Numbered from the stretch's first letter, positions 15,765 through 24,567 are shown. The stretch is 64,000 nt of DNA from Desemzia sp045528445 (GCF_045528445.1 NZ_JBGQQU010000013.1:5608-69607); one strand, 5' to 3'. Notes: a model not told the origin generated them from the sequence alone. Numbers and translations: made by a program.

Positions 15765-17360
15765 GTGCCTTCAAGTGGAGAAAGATTACGTGAAATAGTG
15801 AGCATTCTGGGCAAGTATGGTTTTGGTCATTTATACAATACGCGCGTGCGCTCACAAAAAAAAGAACAAGACCCTAAAAATTTACGAAAAGCATTTGAGG
15901 AACTGGGTCCCGGATTTATCAAAATCGGCCAAATTTTGTCTACCCGTAGAGATATTTTGCCGATGGAATACATTGCGGAGCTATCCAAACTGCAAGATGA
16001 AGCACCTTCTTTCCCATTTGAAGAAGCAAAGGCGATTTTTGTGGAAGAATTTGGTCAAGATATTGAAACAGTTTTTGAAACCATTGATGTAAAACCGTTA
16101 GCTAGTGCTTCGGTAGCTCAAGTCCATCGAGGAAAATTAAAAACCGGCGAAGAAGTTGTGCTGAAAGTTCAACGACCAGATATCGAGACCAGTCTGTTGC
16201 AGGACATTGAATTATTCATCCGCATCGTTGACCGGGCTCCAAATGTGTTCAAAGATTTCTTGGTGAATCCCAAAGAAGCCTTTGAAGAAATACGGCAGAC
16301 ATCTAAACGAGAGTTGGATTTTCGCAATGAAGCCAATGCTATCATGCAATTTCGGGAGTTGAACAAAGAAATTGCTTGTGTCAGTGTTCCAAAATTGTAT
16401 TTACCGTACCATTCAAAACGTGTCATTGTGGAAGAATATATTGAAGGGTATAAAATTTTAGACTCTGAAGGGTTAACAGCAGCTGGGTATGTACAGGAAG
16501 ATATTGCCCAAAAATTGTTGCTGTCATTTTTATCGCAAGTTTTTCGAGACGGTTTTTTCCATGCAGATCCTCACCCAGGTAATTTGATTATTAAAGAAGG
16601 CCAAATTTATTTTATTGATTTTGGGATCATGGGCTACCTTTCTGTTGAAAATAGAGAAAGTTTAAATCATTTGTTAAAAGCGATCGTCTTTAAAGACTTA
16701 AATCAGTTGATGAACACTCTTTTAAAAATGGGGGTACAACGGAAACGAATCGATCGTTCGCGTTTTTACGAAGATTTGAGTTATCTGGTTGAAACCTATT
16801 TAGCAGCTAATTTCAGCAGTATTCAATTTGGGACACTGATTGCAGATGTTTTAGATGTTACACGCAAACACGGATTATCTATGCCGAGTGAATTCACGTT
16901 ATTGGTTCGCGCATTGACGGTATTGGAAGGACTGATAACAGAATTAGCTCCCAACTTGAATATCGTACAAATTGCAAAAGGGTATTTGATCGAAAGCGAT
17001 AACTTTAAACTGTTTGAGCCCATAAGCAAAGAAAAATTATTATTATCTTCGCTGCAAATGACAAAAAGTCTAGTGGGTTTGCCTAATCAAATAAGCACAT
17101 TGTTTGAGAATTTGAACAATGGTCGAACGAAAGTAAAATTAGACTTGATTAATATGGACGATAAATGGACCGGTTTAAACAAGATGGTTAACCGCGTTGT
17201 TTTTGCCCTTATTGTTTCTGCACTAATATTGGCGTCAGCATTGATTATCTTTGCAGCTGAAGGAACTGGCACATCGTGGTTAGGGATTATATTTTTCCTG
17301 GGAGCGGGTTTTTTAGGAATGTGGTTGCTGATTTCTATTATCCGATCAGAGAGGTTATGA
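15765..17360 (+). CDS. AarF/UbiB (ABC1/ADCK) atypical kinase
   Basis: A 531-residue member of the atypical kinase family named for UbiB/COQ8. It shows the family's KIGQILSTRRDILP (KxGQ motif), the Ala-rich loop ASASVAQVHRG in place of a Gly-rich loop, VVLKVQRP with the ATP-site Lys, FFHADPHPGN with the catalytic Asp, and YFIDFGIMG in place of DFG. The C-terminus has two transmembrane helices (about residues 475-497 and 503-525) that anchor it in the membrane. The start is GTG with a GGGGTGA ribosome site. Lactic acid bacteria mostly lack ubiquinone, so the target is probably menaquinone-related or another lipid process. A 16-bp hairpin terminator follows. Confidence 0.9.
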   Translation: MPSSGERLREIVSILGKYGFGHLYNTRVRSQKKEQDPKNLRKAFEELGPGFIKIGQILSTRRDILPMEYIAELSKLQDEAPSFPFEEAKAIFVEEFGQDIETVFETIDVKPLASASVAQVHRGKLKTGEEVVLKVQRPDIETSLLQDIELFIRIVDRAPNVFKDFLVNPKEAFEEIRQTSKRELDFRNEANAIMQFRELNKEIACVSVPKLYLPYHSKRVIVEEYIEGYKILDSEGLTAAGYVQEDIAQKLLLSFLSQVFRDGFFHADPHPGNLIIKEGQIYFIDFGIMGYLSVENRESLNHLLKAIVFKDLNQLMNTLLKMGVQRKRIDRSRFYEDLSYLVETYLAANFSSIQFGTLIADVLDVTRKHGLSMPSEFTLLVRALTVLEGLITELAPNLNIVQIAKGYLIESDNFKLFEPISKEKLLLSSLQMTKSLVGLPNQISTLFENLNNGRTKVKLDLINMDDKWTGLNKMVNRVVFALIVSALILASALIIFAAEGTGTSWLGIIFFLGAGFLGMWLLISIIRSERL

Positions 17361-17361
17361 C

Positions 17362-17407
17362 AGGCTATTTGCCAGATGGATTTTATCTGGTCAATAGCTT
17401 GTTTTTG
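17362..17407 (+). terminator. terminator after the AarF gene
   Basis: GGCTATTTGCCAGAT pairs with ATCTGGTCAATAGCT with a 7-nt loop, then TTGTTTTTG. Confidence 0.78.
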
Positions 17408-17542
17408 TCTTCTTTAAATTTGTGTTTAGTGTGATCGGAAAGTCATTTTCTAAAATGAACGGAATCAAAAGATGTCTTTTTGGATACCTCGCTAAACTCC
17501 CATAATTGTGTATAATAAAGAATGAGAGTGAGGAATTAAAAA

Positions 17543-18472
17543 ATGAAAAAGACATCTAAGAACACAAAGAATATAAAGAACACAACAAAGAGCAAACAAA
17601 CGCCAATGCAATTTGTCATTAAAGAAGAAAAAGAATTATTGGATTTTCTATTGGAGAACAAAGTGAAAAGCAGCCGAAACTCCATCAAATCTGTTTTGAG
17701 TAGAGGCCAAATAACGGTAGACGGTAAAACTGTGAAACAATTCAATTATCCTTTGAAGCCTGGTCAAACCGTTAAAATAGCGGACAATAAAACAGCTCAA
17801 ATCCAAAGTGAATTGATGGGAATTTCTATTTTGCATGAAGATGAGGATATTATTGTGATCGATAAAGAAGCTGGCGTTTTATCTATTGCGGCTGGCCGTC
17901 AACAAGAAATGACAGCTCATAGACAATTAAAGATTTATGTCCAACAAAAAAATTCAGCTAACCGTATTTATGTTGTTCATCGTTTGGATAGAGACACTTC
18001 TGGAGTCATGATCTTTGCTAAAAGTGAAGAAATCAAACAAAGATTGCAAGACAATTGGAAGACGATGGTTAAAGAAAGAATCTACACTACGTTAGTTGAA
18101 GGAGAAGTCAAAGATGAAACAGGAACAATCGAATCTTGGCTGACGGAAAGTCCTAAATCGTATAAAGTTCATTCGAGCCCTAGAGACAATGGCGGGCAAC
18201 ATGCAGTTACTCACTACAAAAAAATTAAATCCAATGGTGTGACCAGTTTATTGGAAGTACAGCTAGAAACCGGAAGAAAAAATCAAATTCGCGTTCACAT
18301 GTCTGACATTGGGCATCCTGTGGTAGGAGATAGAAAATATGGTTCTACTACAAATTATTTGAAACGGTTAGGATTGCATGCTACAACAATTGCTTTTCAT
18401 CATCCAACTTCGAGAAAATTAGTCCGATTTACTTCACCGGTACCAAAAGTATTTAATACCAAAATAAAATAA
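17543..18472 (+). CDS. RluA-family RNA pseudouridine synthase with S4 domain
   Basis: A 309-residue RNA-modifying enzyme that isomerises uridine to pseudouridine in rRNA or tRNA. A Lys-rich N-terminus is followed by an S4 RNA-binding domain (about residues 30-90, RNSIKSVLSRGQITVDG). The catalytic domain has VVHRLDRDTSGVMIFAKS with the conserved Asp, then GGQHAVTHYK, LETGRKNQIRVHMSDIGHPV and GDRKYGS. The target position is unknown. A -10 box TATAAT (17511-17516) lies shortly upstream and GTGAGG serves as ribosome site. It stands alone, between the AarF terminator and a secreted protein gene. Confidence 0.9.
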   Translation: MKKTSKNTKNIKNTTKSKQTPMQFVIKEEKELLDFLLENKVKSSRNSIKSVLSRGQITVDGKTVKQFNYPLKPGQTVKIADNKTAQIQSELMGISILHEDEDIIVIDKEAGVLSIAAGRQQEMTAHRQLKIYVQQKNSANRIYVVHRLDRDTSGVMIFAKSEEIKQRLQDNWKTMVKERIYTTLVEGEVKDETGTIESWLTESPKSYKVHSSPRDNGGQHAVTHYKKIKSNGVTSLLEVQLETGRKNQIRVHMSDIGHPVVGDRKYGSTTNYLKRLGLHATTIAFHHPTSRKLVRFTSPVPKVFNTKIK

Positions 18473-18537
18473 TCAGTCTAAAGTTGGAAGAAATAATTCC
18501 AGCAGTTCGCTAAACTAAACCAAGGAGGTTAGAAAAC

Positions 18538-19515
18538 ATGAAACATACATTAAAAAAACTTGGAATGGGTCTACTTGTAACCACGGGATTGATTAGTGGC
18601 ACATTAGCCGCATCGGTTCCAGTACAAGCTGCTGAAACTGGTATAGATACAACAGTAGTTAATGAAAAATGGGGTAAGCCAACCTTTGTTTATGGTGGAG
18701 GTTTGTCTGAATCTGAAGTAGCAGAAACAGAAGAGTTGATTGGGATAGAGAACCCTGAAAATGTGGCTAGTGTCAATGTCACAGGAGAAGAATTAGTAGA
18801 GTATTTAGGATCCGGTTCTGCGAATACTTCCAGTTTGATTTCATCTGTATTAGTAGAAAAAGAAGATGAAGGACATGGAGTTGTAGTCAATATTCAAACA
18901 CCTGAAAATATCACACAAATCACTCAAGAACAATATGCCAATGCAGCTATCACAGCAGGCGTTGCAGATGCCACGATCGTTGTTGCTAGTATTCGACCAG
19001 CTACAGGAGAAAGTGCGCTATCTGGTATTTATAAAGCTTTTGATGTCAACGGTGAAGATTTAGACCAAGAGCGCATGGAAGTAGCGCAAGATGAGTTGGA
19101 AACGACCAATGAGATTGCTCAAGAGAATGCAGAAAATGCGGACTTTGATACTTCCAAATTAGATCAAGCTATTATCGAAATTAAACAATCTCTAGCGGAA
19201 TTAAAAGAACAACAAGGTGAGTTAGCTACAAAGGAAGACATTGAACGTATTATCAATGAAGCATTAGCTAACAACAATTTAGAAAATGTAGTTACACAAG
19301 AACAGATTGACCGCTTAATGAGTCTATTTGAAAAATATCAACAAACAGCAGCGATTGATTCAGAAGCTGTAAAAGAACAATTAAACAATTTATCAGAACT
19401 CGTTCAAAACAAGATTGGTGATTTTATGGATGATGCAGAGGCAAGCGGCATATTAGATCGAATCAGCAGCTTCTTTCAACAAATCTGGCAAGCTATTACG
19501 GGTCTATTTAACTAG
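18538..19515 (+). CDS. secreted DUF1002 (YpuA-like) protein
   Basis: A 325-residue exported protein. The signal peptide has positive residues, a hydrophobic core GMGLLVTTGLISGTLAA and a PVQA-AE cleavage site near residue 32. The mature part matches DUF1002: KPTFVYGGGLSESEVAETEE near the start, then VNVTGEELVEYLGSGSAN and AAITAGVADATIVVASIRP. The C-terminal third is a long helical, probably coiled-coil stretch rich in Glu and Gln ending in an amphipathic helix. Function is unknown; Bacillus YpuA is the namesake. An AGGAGG ribosome site and a strong terminator frame the gene. Confidence 0.85.
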   Translation: MKHTLKKLGMGLLVTTGLISGTLAASVPVQAAETGIDTTVVNEKWGKPTFVYGGGLSESEVAETEELIGIENPENVASVNVTGEELVEYLGSGSANTSSLISSVLVEKEDEGHGVVVNIQTPENITQITQEQYANAAITAGVADATIVVASIRPATGESALSGIYKAFDVNGEDLDQERMEVAQDELETTNEIAQENAENADFDTSKLDQAIIEIKQSLAELKEQQGELATKEDIERIINEALANNNLENVVTQEQIDRLMSLFEKYQQTAAIDSEAVKEQLNNLSELVQNKIGDFMDDAEASGILDRISSFFQQIWQAITGLFN

Positions 19516-19603
19516 AAAATAGGGAGATGTTTGTCATGGCTAGGGTTCGCAGATCTACTATAAGATGCGAAGTACTTTATCTTGACCATGTCTCGAGTAG
19601 AAT

Positions 19604-19642
19604 AAAAAAGCTGTTTCGGTTTGAATCCGAAACAGCTTTTTT
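19604..19642. terminator. terminator between the DUF1002 and FMN reductase genes
   Basis: A perfect 16-bp inverted repeat, AAAAAAGCTGTTTCGG with its complement, 7-nt loop, ending in T6. It serves both converging genes. Confidence 0.9.
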
Positions 19643-19659
19643 ATCATTTTACAGACAGA

Positions 19660-20214
19660 TTATAAGTTCACGTCAATTTTGATGAAGTTTTTGAAACGTC
19701 CAATGATTGCATTGATAAATTGAGCAGTCAATTCATCCGTCAATTTGCCGTTTTCGTCAAATTTTTCGTGAACAGCGCCAACAAATACATCATTACCACC
19801 AGCAGCTGGCATAACGTATGCAGCAACTCCTAATGTATCTAAGATATCACGTAAGTGAATTTGAGCTTTAACTGTTCCTAGGTTACCCATTGAAGCACCC
19901 ATAATCAAAACTTTTTTGCCTTCCATTTCTCTGCCTGCACGAGAAACCCAGTCTAAAGCATTTTTCAATACTGCTGGAATAGAAGCATTGTATTCAGGAG
20001 TAGCAATAACTACTGCATCAGCATCTTTTACTAAAGCTTGGAAGTCACGAACTTCTTGACCTGGATCAGCTTCGATTTCTTCATTGAAGAAAGGCAAGTT
20101 GCCGATTTCTGCAACCTCGATACCTAATTCTGGATATGTTGTTGCTAAGTGGTTTACTAATTTTAAATTGTATGAATCTTTTCTTAAGCTACCTACTAAT
20201 GCTACTGTTTTCAC
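19660..20214 (-). CDS. NADPH-dependent FMN reductase / flavodoxin-fold quinone reductase
   Basis: A 184-residue flavodoxin-fold oxidoreductase that transfers electrons from NAD(P)H to FMN, quinones or azo compounds. ALVGSLRKDSYNLKLV binds the FMN phosphate, and IATPEYNASIPAVLKNALDW is the family hallmark. KKVLIMGASMGNLGTVKAQ completes the flavin site. I chose the GTG start, which follows AAGAGGTCG; a longer frame with an upstream ATG overlaps this ribosome site. It is transcribed away from the FNR-like gene, and their shared upstream region holds an FNR box, so oxygen-responsive control is possible. Confidence 0.88.
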   Translation of the reverse strand: MKTVALVGSLRKDSYNLKLVNHLATTYPELGIEVAEIGNLPFFNEEIEADPGQEVRDFQALVKDADAVVIATPEYNASIPAVLKNALDWVSRAGREMEGKKVLIMGASMGNLGTVKAQIHLRDILDTLGVAAYVMPAAGGNDVFVGAVHEKFDENGKLTDELTAQFINAIIGRFKNFIKIDVNL

Positions 20215-20352
20215 TAAAACGACCTCTTTCTTAAGCTGATTTAAGTACATTAATAATATACCATCATTGTATTACTTTTAACAAGAGTTAATACTATCCT
20301 AAAAGAAGAAAACATAATAAAAGTAATTAGAAAAGTTGGATGGATAAAAAAT

Positions 20353-20399
20353 AAAACTTGATAAAGATCAAGTTTTAATCAAAAAAGGACGAGTATACT
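20353..20399 (+). promoter_or_regulatory. FNR box and promoter of the FNR-like gene
   Basis: AAAACTTGAT-N4-ATCAAGTTTT (20353-20376) is a perfect palindrome containing the canonical FNR box TTGAT-N4-ATCAA. A -10 box TATACT lies at 20394-20399. A start near 20406 would put the box centre (20364.5) at about -41.5, the class-II activation position. The sequence is direct evidence; the regulation is inference. Confidence 0.85.
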
Positions 20400-20459
20400 A
20401 ACAGAGTAAAAGAAATGAGTTATACTAATCTTAAGTACATAGAAAAGAGGGACTCTATT

Positions 20460-21161
20460 ATGAATTCAAATTGTCATGACCATTTGTTTGGAACTCACAA
20501 AGCTTGTATTCAATTAGTACCGATATTTAATCATTTAGAAGATGAACAAATGGATGAAATTATGCAAACTACTCAATCAGTATCATTTAAAAAAGGAAGT
20601 ATGGTTTATCGCGCAGAGGAAGAATCCGATACATTATACATTGTAAATAAAGGGAGAATCCGTATTTATCGTTTGGCTGAATCTGGGAAGGAACAAGTGG
20701 TCCGTATTTTGGAACCAGGAGATTTTACTGGTGAAATGGCTTTGTTCAGTCCCGAAAACACGAAACACGAGTCCTATGCTGAAGCTATGGTGGATACAAA
20801 AATATGTCAGATCAGACGCTCTGATCTGCAGGAATACTTGTTGAAATATCCTTCCATTTCTTTAAAAATTTTAAATGAATTGTCCCAGCGATTGGAGAAG
20901 TCTGAAGAACAAACGACACGATTTGCTACCGAAAAAGTGGAAACCCGTCTTGCTTTATTCTTAGCAGAATGCCTTGATTCAGAAACGGATACCACGGAAT
21001 TTGTCTTACCTATGACTAAAAAAGACTTAGCTTCTTATTTAGGAACGACTCCAGAAACCATCAGCCGTAAATTAAGCGATTTAGAGGATTCGGGTTTGAT
21101 CAAGCAGAAACCGAAAAAGAAAATCCAAGTTTTAAATTTAGACGGATTGTTGTTAGTCTAA
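20460..21161 (+). CDS. Crp/Fnr-family regulator, FNR-like
   Basis: A 233-residue regulator with a cyclic-nucleotide-type beta-roll (about residues 20-135), a long dimer helix and a winged HTH. The recognition helix TPETISRKLSDLE carries the Glu-Ser-Arg triad (E199, S202, R203) that in E. coli FNR reads TTGAT. That is exactly the half-site found upstream. Cysteines at 5, 16 and 116 could ligate an iron-sulfur cluster, but the count and spacing differ from E. coli FNR, so oxygen sensing by a cluster is uncertain; a disulfide switch as in lactococcal FLP proteins is an alternative. I placed the start at the ATG after AGAGGGA. An upstream in-frame ATG at 20415 would lie at or near the transcription start. 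Confidence 0.88.
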   Translation: MNSNCHDHLFGTHKACIQLVPIFNHLEDEQMDEIMQTTQSVSFKKGSMVYRAEEESDTLYIVNKGRIRIYRLAESGKEQVVRILEPGDFTGEMALFSPENTKHESYAEAMVDTKICQIRRSDLQEYLLKYPSISLKILNELSQRLEKSEEQTTRFATEKVETRLALFLAECLDSETDTTEFVLPMTKKDLASYLGTTPETISRKLSDLEDSGLIKQKPKKKIQVLNLDGLLLV

Positions 21162-21229
21162 AAATTATTGATTTACTTTAATGGAATTCTGTTTTATAGT
21201 GAAATAGTAAACAAGGAAAGGAGAATAAG

Positions 21230-21826
21230 ATGCAGATATATACGAAACGCGGCGATTTTGGAAATACCAATCTCATTGGCGGCCGAACGATTCCTAAGGA
21301 TTCGATACGTGTAGAAAGCTACGGTACTATTGATGAGTTGAATTCATTAATGGGGTATATTGTTAGTCAACTGGATGATACTGACATTAAACAAGAACTC
21401 ATCAAACTCCAATATGATTTATTCGACTGCGGAACAGATTTAGCTACTCCAGATGGACTGAAAGAATATAAAGTCCAAAAAGAACTAGTGGAGTGGATCG
21501 AATCGAGAATTGACATCTATGCAGAAGAACCACCTGCGATTGAAAAGTTTATTATCCCTGGCGGACACCCGGTTTCCAGTTTACTGCAAGTTGCACGAAC
21601 AGTTACTCGAAGAGCGGAAAGAATCATTGTTGCATTAAGTAGAGAAACAACTATCAATCCAATTGTGCCGATTTTCATCAATCGTTTGTCCGACTATTTC
21701 TTTGCTATTGCTCGAGTGGTCAATCATCGTAAAGGAATTGAAGAACCGTTTTACGAAAGAGGAGGAGTCGTTTTTCATACAGATTTGAAAAAAGAGGCTA
21801 TTCCTAAAACTAAATACAACTCTTGA
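21230..21826 (+). CDS. cob(I)yrinic acid a,c-diamide adenosyltransferase, PduO type
   Basis: A 198-residue ATP:corrinoid adenosyltransferase that converts cob(I)alamin to adenosylcobalamin. The N-terminus IYTKRGDFGNTNLIGGRTIPKD binds ATP. RVESYGTIDELNSLMG, TVTRRAERIIVALSRE and NRLSDYFFAIARVVNHRKG are conserved PduO-type blocks. An AAAGGAG ribosome site precedes the ATG. The last ~40 bp of the gene also form the 5' part of a cobalamin riboswitch that leads into two B12-uptake genes, so this is a salvage module. No cobalamin synthesis genes are in view. Confidence 0.92.
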   Translation: MQIYTKRGDFGNTNLIGGRTIPKDSIRVESYGTIDELNSLMGYIVSQLDDTDIKQELIKLQYDLFDCGTDLATPDGLKEYKVQKELVEWIESRIDIYAEEPPAIEKFIIPGGHPVSSLLQVARTVTRRAERIIVALSRETTINPIVPIFINRLSDYFFAIARVVNHRKGIEEPFYERGGVVFHTDLKKEAIPKTKYNS

Positions 21827-22002
21827 AAAATGGAAGTTGGTGTAAATCCAACACGGTCCCGCCACTGTGAAAAGCGAACAGCTTTAAGTCAGGTCTTTTT
21901 TTCAATTGTTTATACACAATGAGGCTTCGAGGCAAAGCACTCTATTGTTCAATTAGAAGTTCTAATAAGACATTTGCGCCTTGTTGGGGCATTTTTTTTT
22001 TT
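21785..22002 (+). promoter_or_regulatory. cobalamin (B12) riboswitch with terminator expression platform
   Basis: The core GGTGTAAATCC followed by CCCGCCACTGT and AAGTCAGGTC are the landmark elements of the cobalamin riboswitch aptamer. A P1-like helix can form between TTGAAAAAAGA (21785-21795, inside the adenosyltransferase gene) and TCTTTTTTTCAA (21894-21905). Downstream a TTAGAA/TTCTAA hairpin and a terminator TGCGCC...GGGGCA plus ten T (21975-22002) form a transcription-termination platform. It should shut off the downstream DUF4430 and S-component genes when B12 is plentiful. The exact boundaries are approximate. Confidence 0.87.
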
Positions 22003-22040
22003 GTCTTTAAAACTAATGGAATTTATCAGGAGGAATAAAA

Positions 22041-22451
22041 ATGGTTAAATCATTCAAATTAATGCTTTTAGTATCATCAGCTGTTTTGGTCACTGCTTGT
22101 GGGAGTAACAATCAAGAAACTGAATCATCATCTGCAACATCTAGTGAAGTCAGCTCAGTTGAAACAGCTATTACTGTCTCATTTACCTTTGAAGAAGACG
22201 ATAAGGAAATAGCTGATTTAGCACAAGAATTTGACATTGAAGAAGGCCAAACGGTATTGGAAGCTTTGAAAGAGAATTTTAAAGTGGTCGAAGAGGGTGG
22301 TTTAGTCAGTTCTATTGAAGAGCATGAGCAAGATGAGACAGAAAGCAAATACTGGTTGTACACAGTCAATGATGAACAACCAACTGTTGGAGCAGCCGAT
22401 TATGTGCTCAAAGACGGAGATGAAGTGAAGTGGAGCTTGAATGGCTATTAA
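22041..22451 (+). CDS. DUF4430 (transcobalamin-like) lipoprotein
   Basis: A 136-residue lipoprotein. The signal LMLLVSSAVLVTACGS ends in a lipobox with Cys21. A Ser/Glu-rich linker leads to a DUF4430 domain (about residues 45-136), which is related to the C-terminal domain of transcobalamin and intrinsic factor. Its characteristic end is YWLYTVNDEQPTVGAADYVL followed by KDGDEVKWSLNGY. It is preceded by a B12 riboswitch and overlaps an ECF S-component by 11 bp, so it likely captures corrinoids on the cell surface and hands them to that transporter. That role is inferred from family and context. Confidence 0.9.
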   Translation: MVKSFKLMLLVSSAVLVTACGSNNQETESSSATSSEVSSVETAITVSFTFEEDDKEIADLAQEFDIEEGQTVLEALKENFKVVEEGGLVSSIEEHEQDETESKYWLYTVNDEQPTVGAADYVLKDGDEVKWSLNGY

Positions 22452-22974
22452 ACGCTCTTCAAAAAGGTATCAAGTTCAACATATAGCGTTGTTGGGTATA
22501 CTGACAACTTTATGCTATATCAGCCGCTTGCTGTTTCAGTTTTTGCCAAATGTACAACCTGTAACAGTCATCTTACTGCTGATTACTCTTACTTTAGGAA
22601 CAAGGGATGGACTGATTGTAGCTATTTTGAGTATTTTGATATCAAATATTAACCTAGGTTTAGGTGTCTGGACAATAGCACAGATTGCCTCTTTTACCGT
22701 TATTATCTTGTTAACAGGATCTCTTACAATTCTAGTTCCTCGTATTCTGTTTGTAGGGATGATTCTTTACGCCGGATTGACTGGATATATCTATGGTTTT
22801 GTCATTTCAGCAGTACAAGCACCATTTTTTGGCATCCAAAATTTTTGGGCCTATTATCTAGCGGGTTTGCCGTTTGACACCATGCACGCATTAGGGAATA
22901 GTGGGTTCTATTTTATACTAGCTCCTATTTTGGTTCCTATTATGAACAAATTTCTAAAGAAGTATTATCGTTAA
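22441..22974 (+). CDS. ECF transporter S-component, cobalamin type (CbrT-like)
   Basis: A 177-residue integral membrane protein with about six transmembrane helices. It fits the ECF substrate-binding subunit family (HIALLGILTTLCYISRLLFQ, IQNFWAYYLAGLPFDTMHAL). It would bind vitamin B12 and use the shared EcfA/A'/T energising module, which is not in this window. B12 specificity rests on the riboswitch and on the DUF4430 partner; a family member, CbrT of Lactobacillus delbrueckii, is an established B12 S-component. Its ATG lies inside the end of the preceding gene, so translation is coupled. A terminator follows. Confidence 0.88.
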   Translation: MAIKRSSKRYQVQHIALLGILTTLCYISRLLFQFLPNVQPVTVILLLITLTLGTRDGLIVAILSILISNINLGLGVWTIAQIASFTVIILLTGSLTILVPRILFVGMILYAGLTGYIYGFVISAVQAPFFGIQNFWAYYLAGLPFDTMHALGNSGFYFILAPILVPIMNKFLKKYYR

Positions 22975-22995
22975 AATAGAAATAGGATGTTCTTT

Positions 22996-23034
22996 AAAGG
23001 AAGTTGAGGCGTCTCTATCTCAACTTCCTTTTTT
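22996..23034 (+). terminator. terminator after the B12 uptake genes
   Basis: AAAGGAAGTTGAG pairs with CTCAACTTCCTTT with a 10-nt loop, ending in T6. Confidence 0.88.
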
Positions 23035-23137
23035 ACATTTTGTGAAATGAAATGAAAACTGAACAGGTTGAAAGACTAAATATCAACCGTATTAGTTGAA
23101 AACAATAAAGATGTAAAGATATACTTTGAATAAGAAA

Positions 23138-23151
23138 TGAAAACGTTTTAC
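23138..23151. promoter_or_regulatory. cre-like / LacI-family operator upstream of the ABC importer
   Basis: TGAAAACGTTTTAC is centred on the palindrome AAAACGTTTT. It matches the cre consensus TGWAANCGNTNWCA except for the last two positions. It lies about 60-75 bp upstream of the binding-protein start, consistent with CcpA or a dedicated LacI-type repressor. Confidence 0.6.
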
Positions 23152-23211
23152 TGATTTACAGATCGGTAAAACAAATTTCTAAACAATTATATTAAATTGG
23201 AGGAGAATAGG

Positions 23212-24558
23212 ATGAAGAAAAAATTTGTCTTTTCTGGTTTAGCCATTCCTTTAGTGTTTGGTCTAGTAGCTTGCGGTAATAACGATAATGCCGAAGACAC
23301 AGACGGAGCAAGTGGGCAGCAAGTCTTAAAGGTGAGTTATCCGTCTTGGTGGGAGGATTGGTTTGCGGACTTAGAAGCTGATTTTGAAGCCACGCATGAC
23401 GATGTCGATGTGGAATTGATACCATTATTTGATGACACAACTACTCGCCAAGCATTAATGATGCAATCGGCAGAAACTTCCCCAGACGTAGCTGTAGAAG
23501 ATACTTTTATCTTGAATTCAGATGTAAATGCTGGGTATTTGGAATCTATGGACGATGTGGTAAATGGATGGGAGGATTGGGATTTAATAGAAGAGACTGT
23601 TAAACAAGGGGTTACTGCTGAAGATGGACAAATTTATGGAGTCCCTTTTAGTACTGATGTCCAAGGTCTCTGGTACAACAAAAATATTTTTGAAGAAGCA
23701 GGTTTGCCTGTTCCATTTGAACCTGCATCTTGGGAAGAAATTTTAACGGCTGCTGAGACTATTAAAGGCAGTAATAGTGAAACCATACCGTTATTTATGT
23801 ATTCTACCAAGGCAAATGGAGAAGCAACAGCAATGAGAACTTTCCAACAATTGTATTTTGGTACAGGATCTGAATTGTACAATTGGGATGAAGGAAAATG
23901 GGTCGTAGATGAACAGGCTTTATTAGACACGTTTACTTTTATTGATAACGTTTATCAGAATGACTTAGGACCAGAGTTAAGCGTAGCCTCAAATAGCCAG
24001 ATTTCTACTGTATTAGCAGAAGATTTGATGATAAATGATGGAGTTGCCATGGTAATGGATGGTAATTGGGTAGCAGCAAGTTGGCGCGAAGGGAGAGCAA
24101 CTCCTTGGCCTGAAGCTCTGGATACTTGGGATTTTGTGGCCTTTCCAACTCAAAATGGTGAAGATCCAGAATACACTTCTATGTCTGGAGGTTGGGCATT
24201 ATCTATTCCATCTAATGCTCAAAATAAAGATTTAGCTGCTGAATTTATTAAAATGGCAGTTGATCAAGAACACCAAACCGACTATGTTCGCCAAACAGGA
24301 GATATGACAGTACGAACTGATGTGGCAGAGGATGAAGAATATTTAAACCAACCTATCAGTAATTATGAGGAAGCTGGAGAAATTTTATCTTATACTAACT
24401 TCCGTCCGGCAGTAGATGACTACCCAACTGTTTCAACTCATATTCAAGAAGTTGTGGAGTCGCTTGTATCAGGGAATGTTACTCCTGAAGAAGCTGTTCA
24501 AAGCTATATTGAAGGATTAGAACGGATTGTTGGTACGGATAATATTATAAATCAATAA
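23212..24558 (+). CDS. ABC transporter extracellular sugar-binding lipoprotein
   Basis: A 448-residue family-1 solute-binding protein anchored as a lipoprotein. GLAIPLVFGLVACGNN holds the lipobox Cys near residue 21. The body has the family pattern QGLWYNKNIFEEAGL and PASWEEILTAAETIK. WALSIPSNAQNKDLAAEFIKM lies in the second lobe. The likely ligand is a mono- or oligosaccharide, but the exact sugar cannot be inferred. The start is the ATG after GGAGGAGAATAGG. Two permease genes follow and no ATPase gene is present, so a shared MsmX-type ATPase is expected. An attenuating terminator separates it from the permeases. Confidence 0.9.
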   Translation: MKKKFVFSGLAIPLVFGLVACGNNDNAEDTDGASGQQVLKVSYPSWWEDWFADLEADFEATHDDVDVELIPLFDDTTTRQALMMQSAETSPDVAVEDTFILNSDVNAGYLESMDDVVNGWEDWDLIEETVKQGVTAEDGQIYGVPFSTDVQGLWYNKNIFEEAGLPVPFEPASWEEILTAAETIKGSNSETIPLFMYSTKANGEATAMRTFQQLYFGTGSELYNWDEGKWVVDEQALLDTFTFIDNVYQNDLGPELSVASNSQISTVLAEDLMINDGVAMVMDGNWVAASWREGRATPWPEALDTWDFVAFPTQNGEDPEYTSMSGGWALSIPSNAQNKDLAAEFIKMAVDQEHQTDYVRQTGDMTVRTDVAEDEEYLNQPISNYEEAGEILSYTNFRPAVDDYPTVSTHIQEVVESLVSGNVTPEEAVQSYIEGLERIVGTDNIINQ

Positions 24559-24567
24559 ATTCAAATA

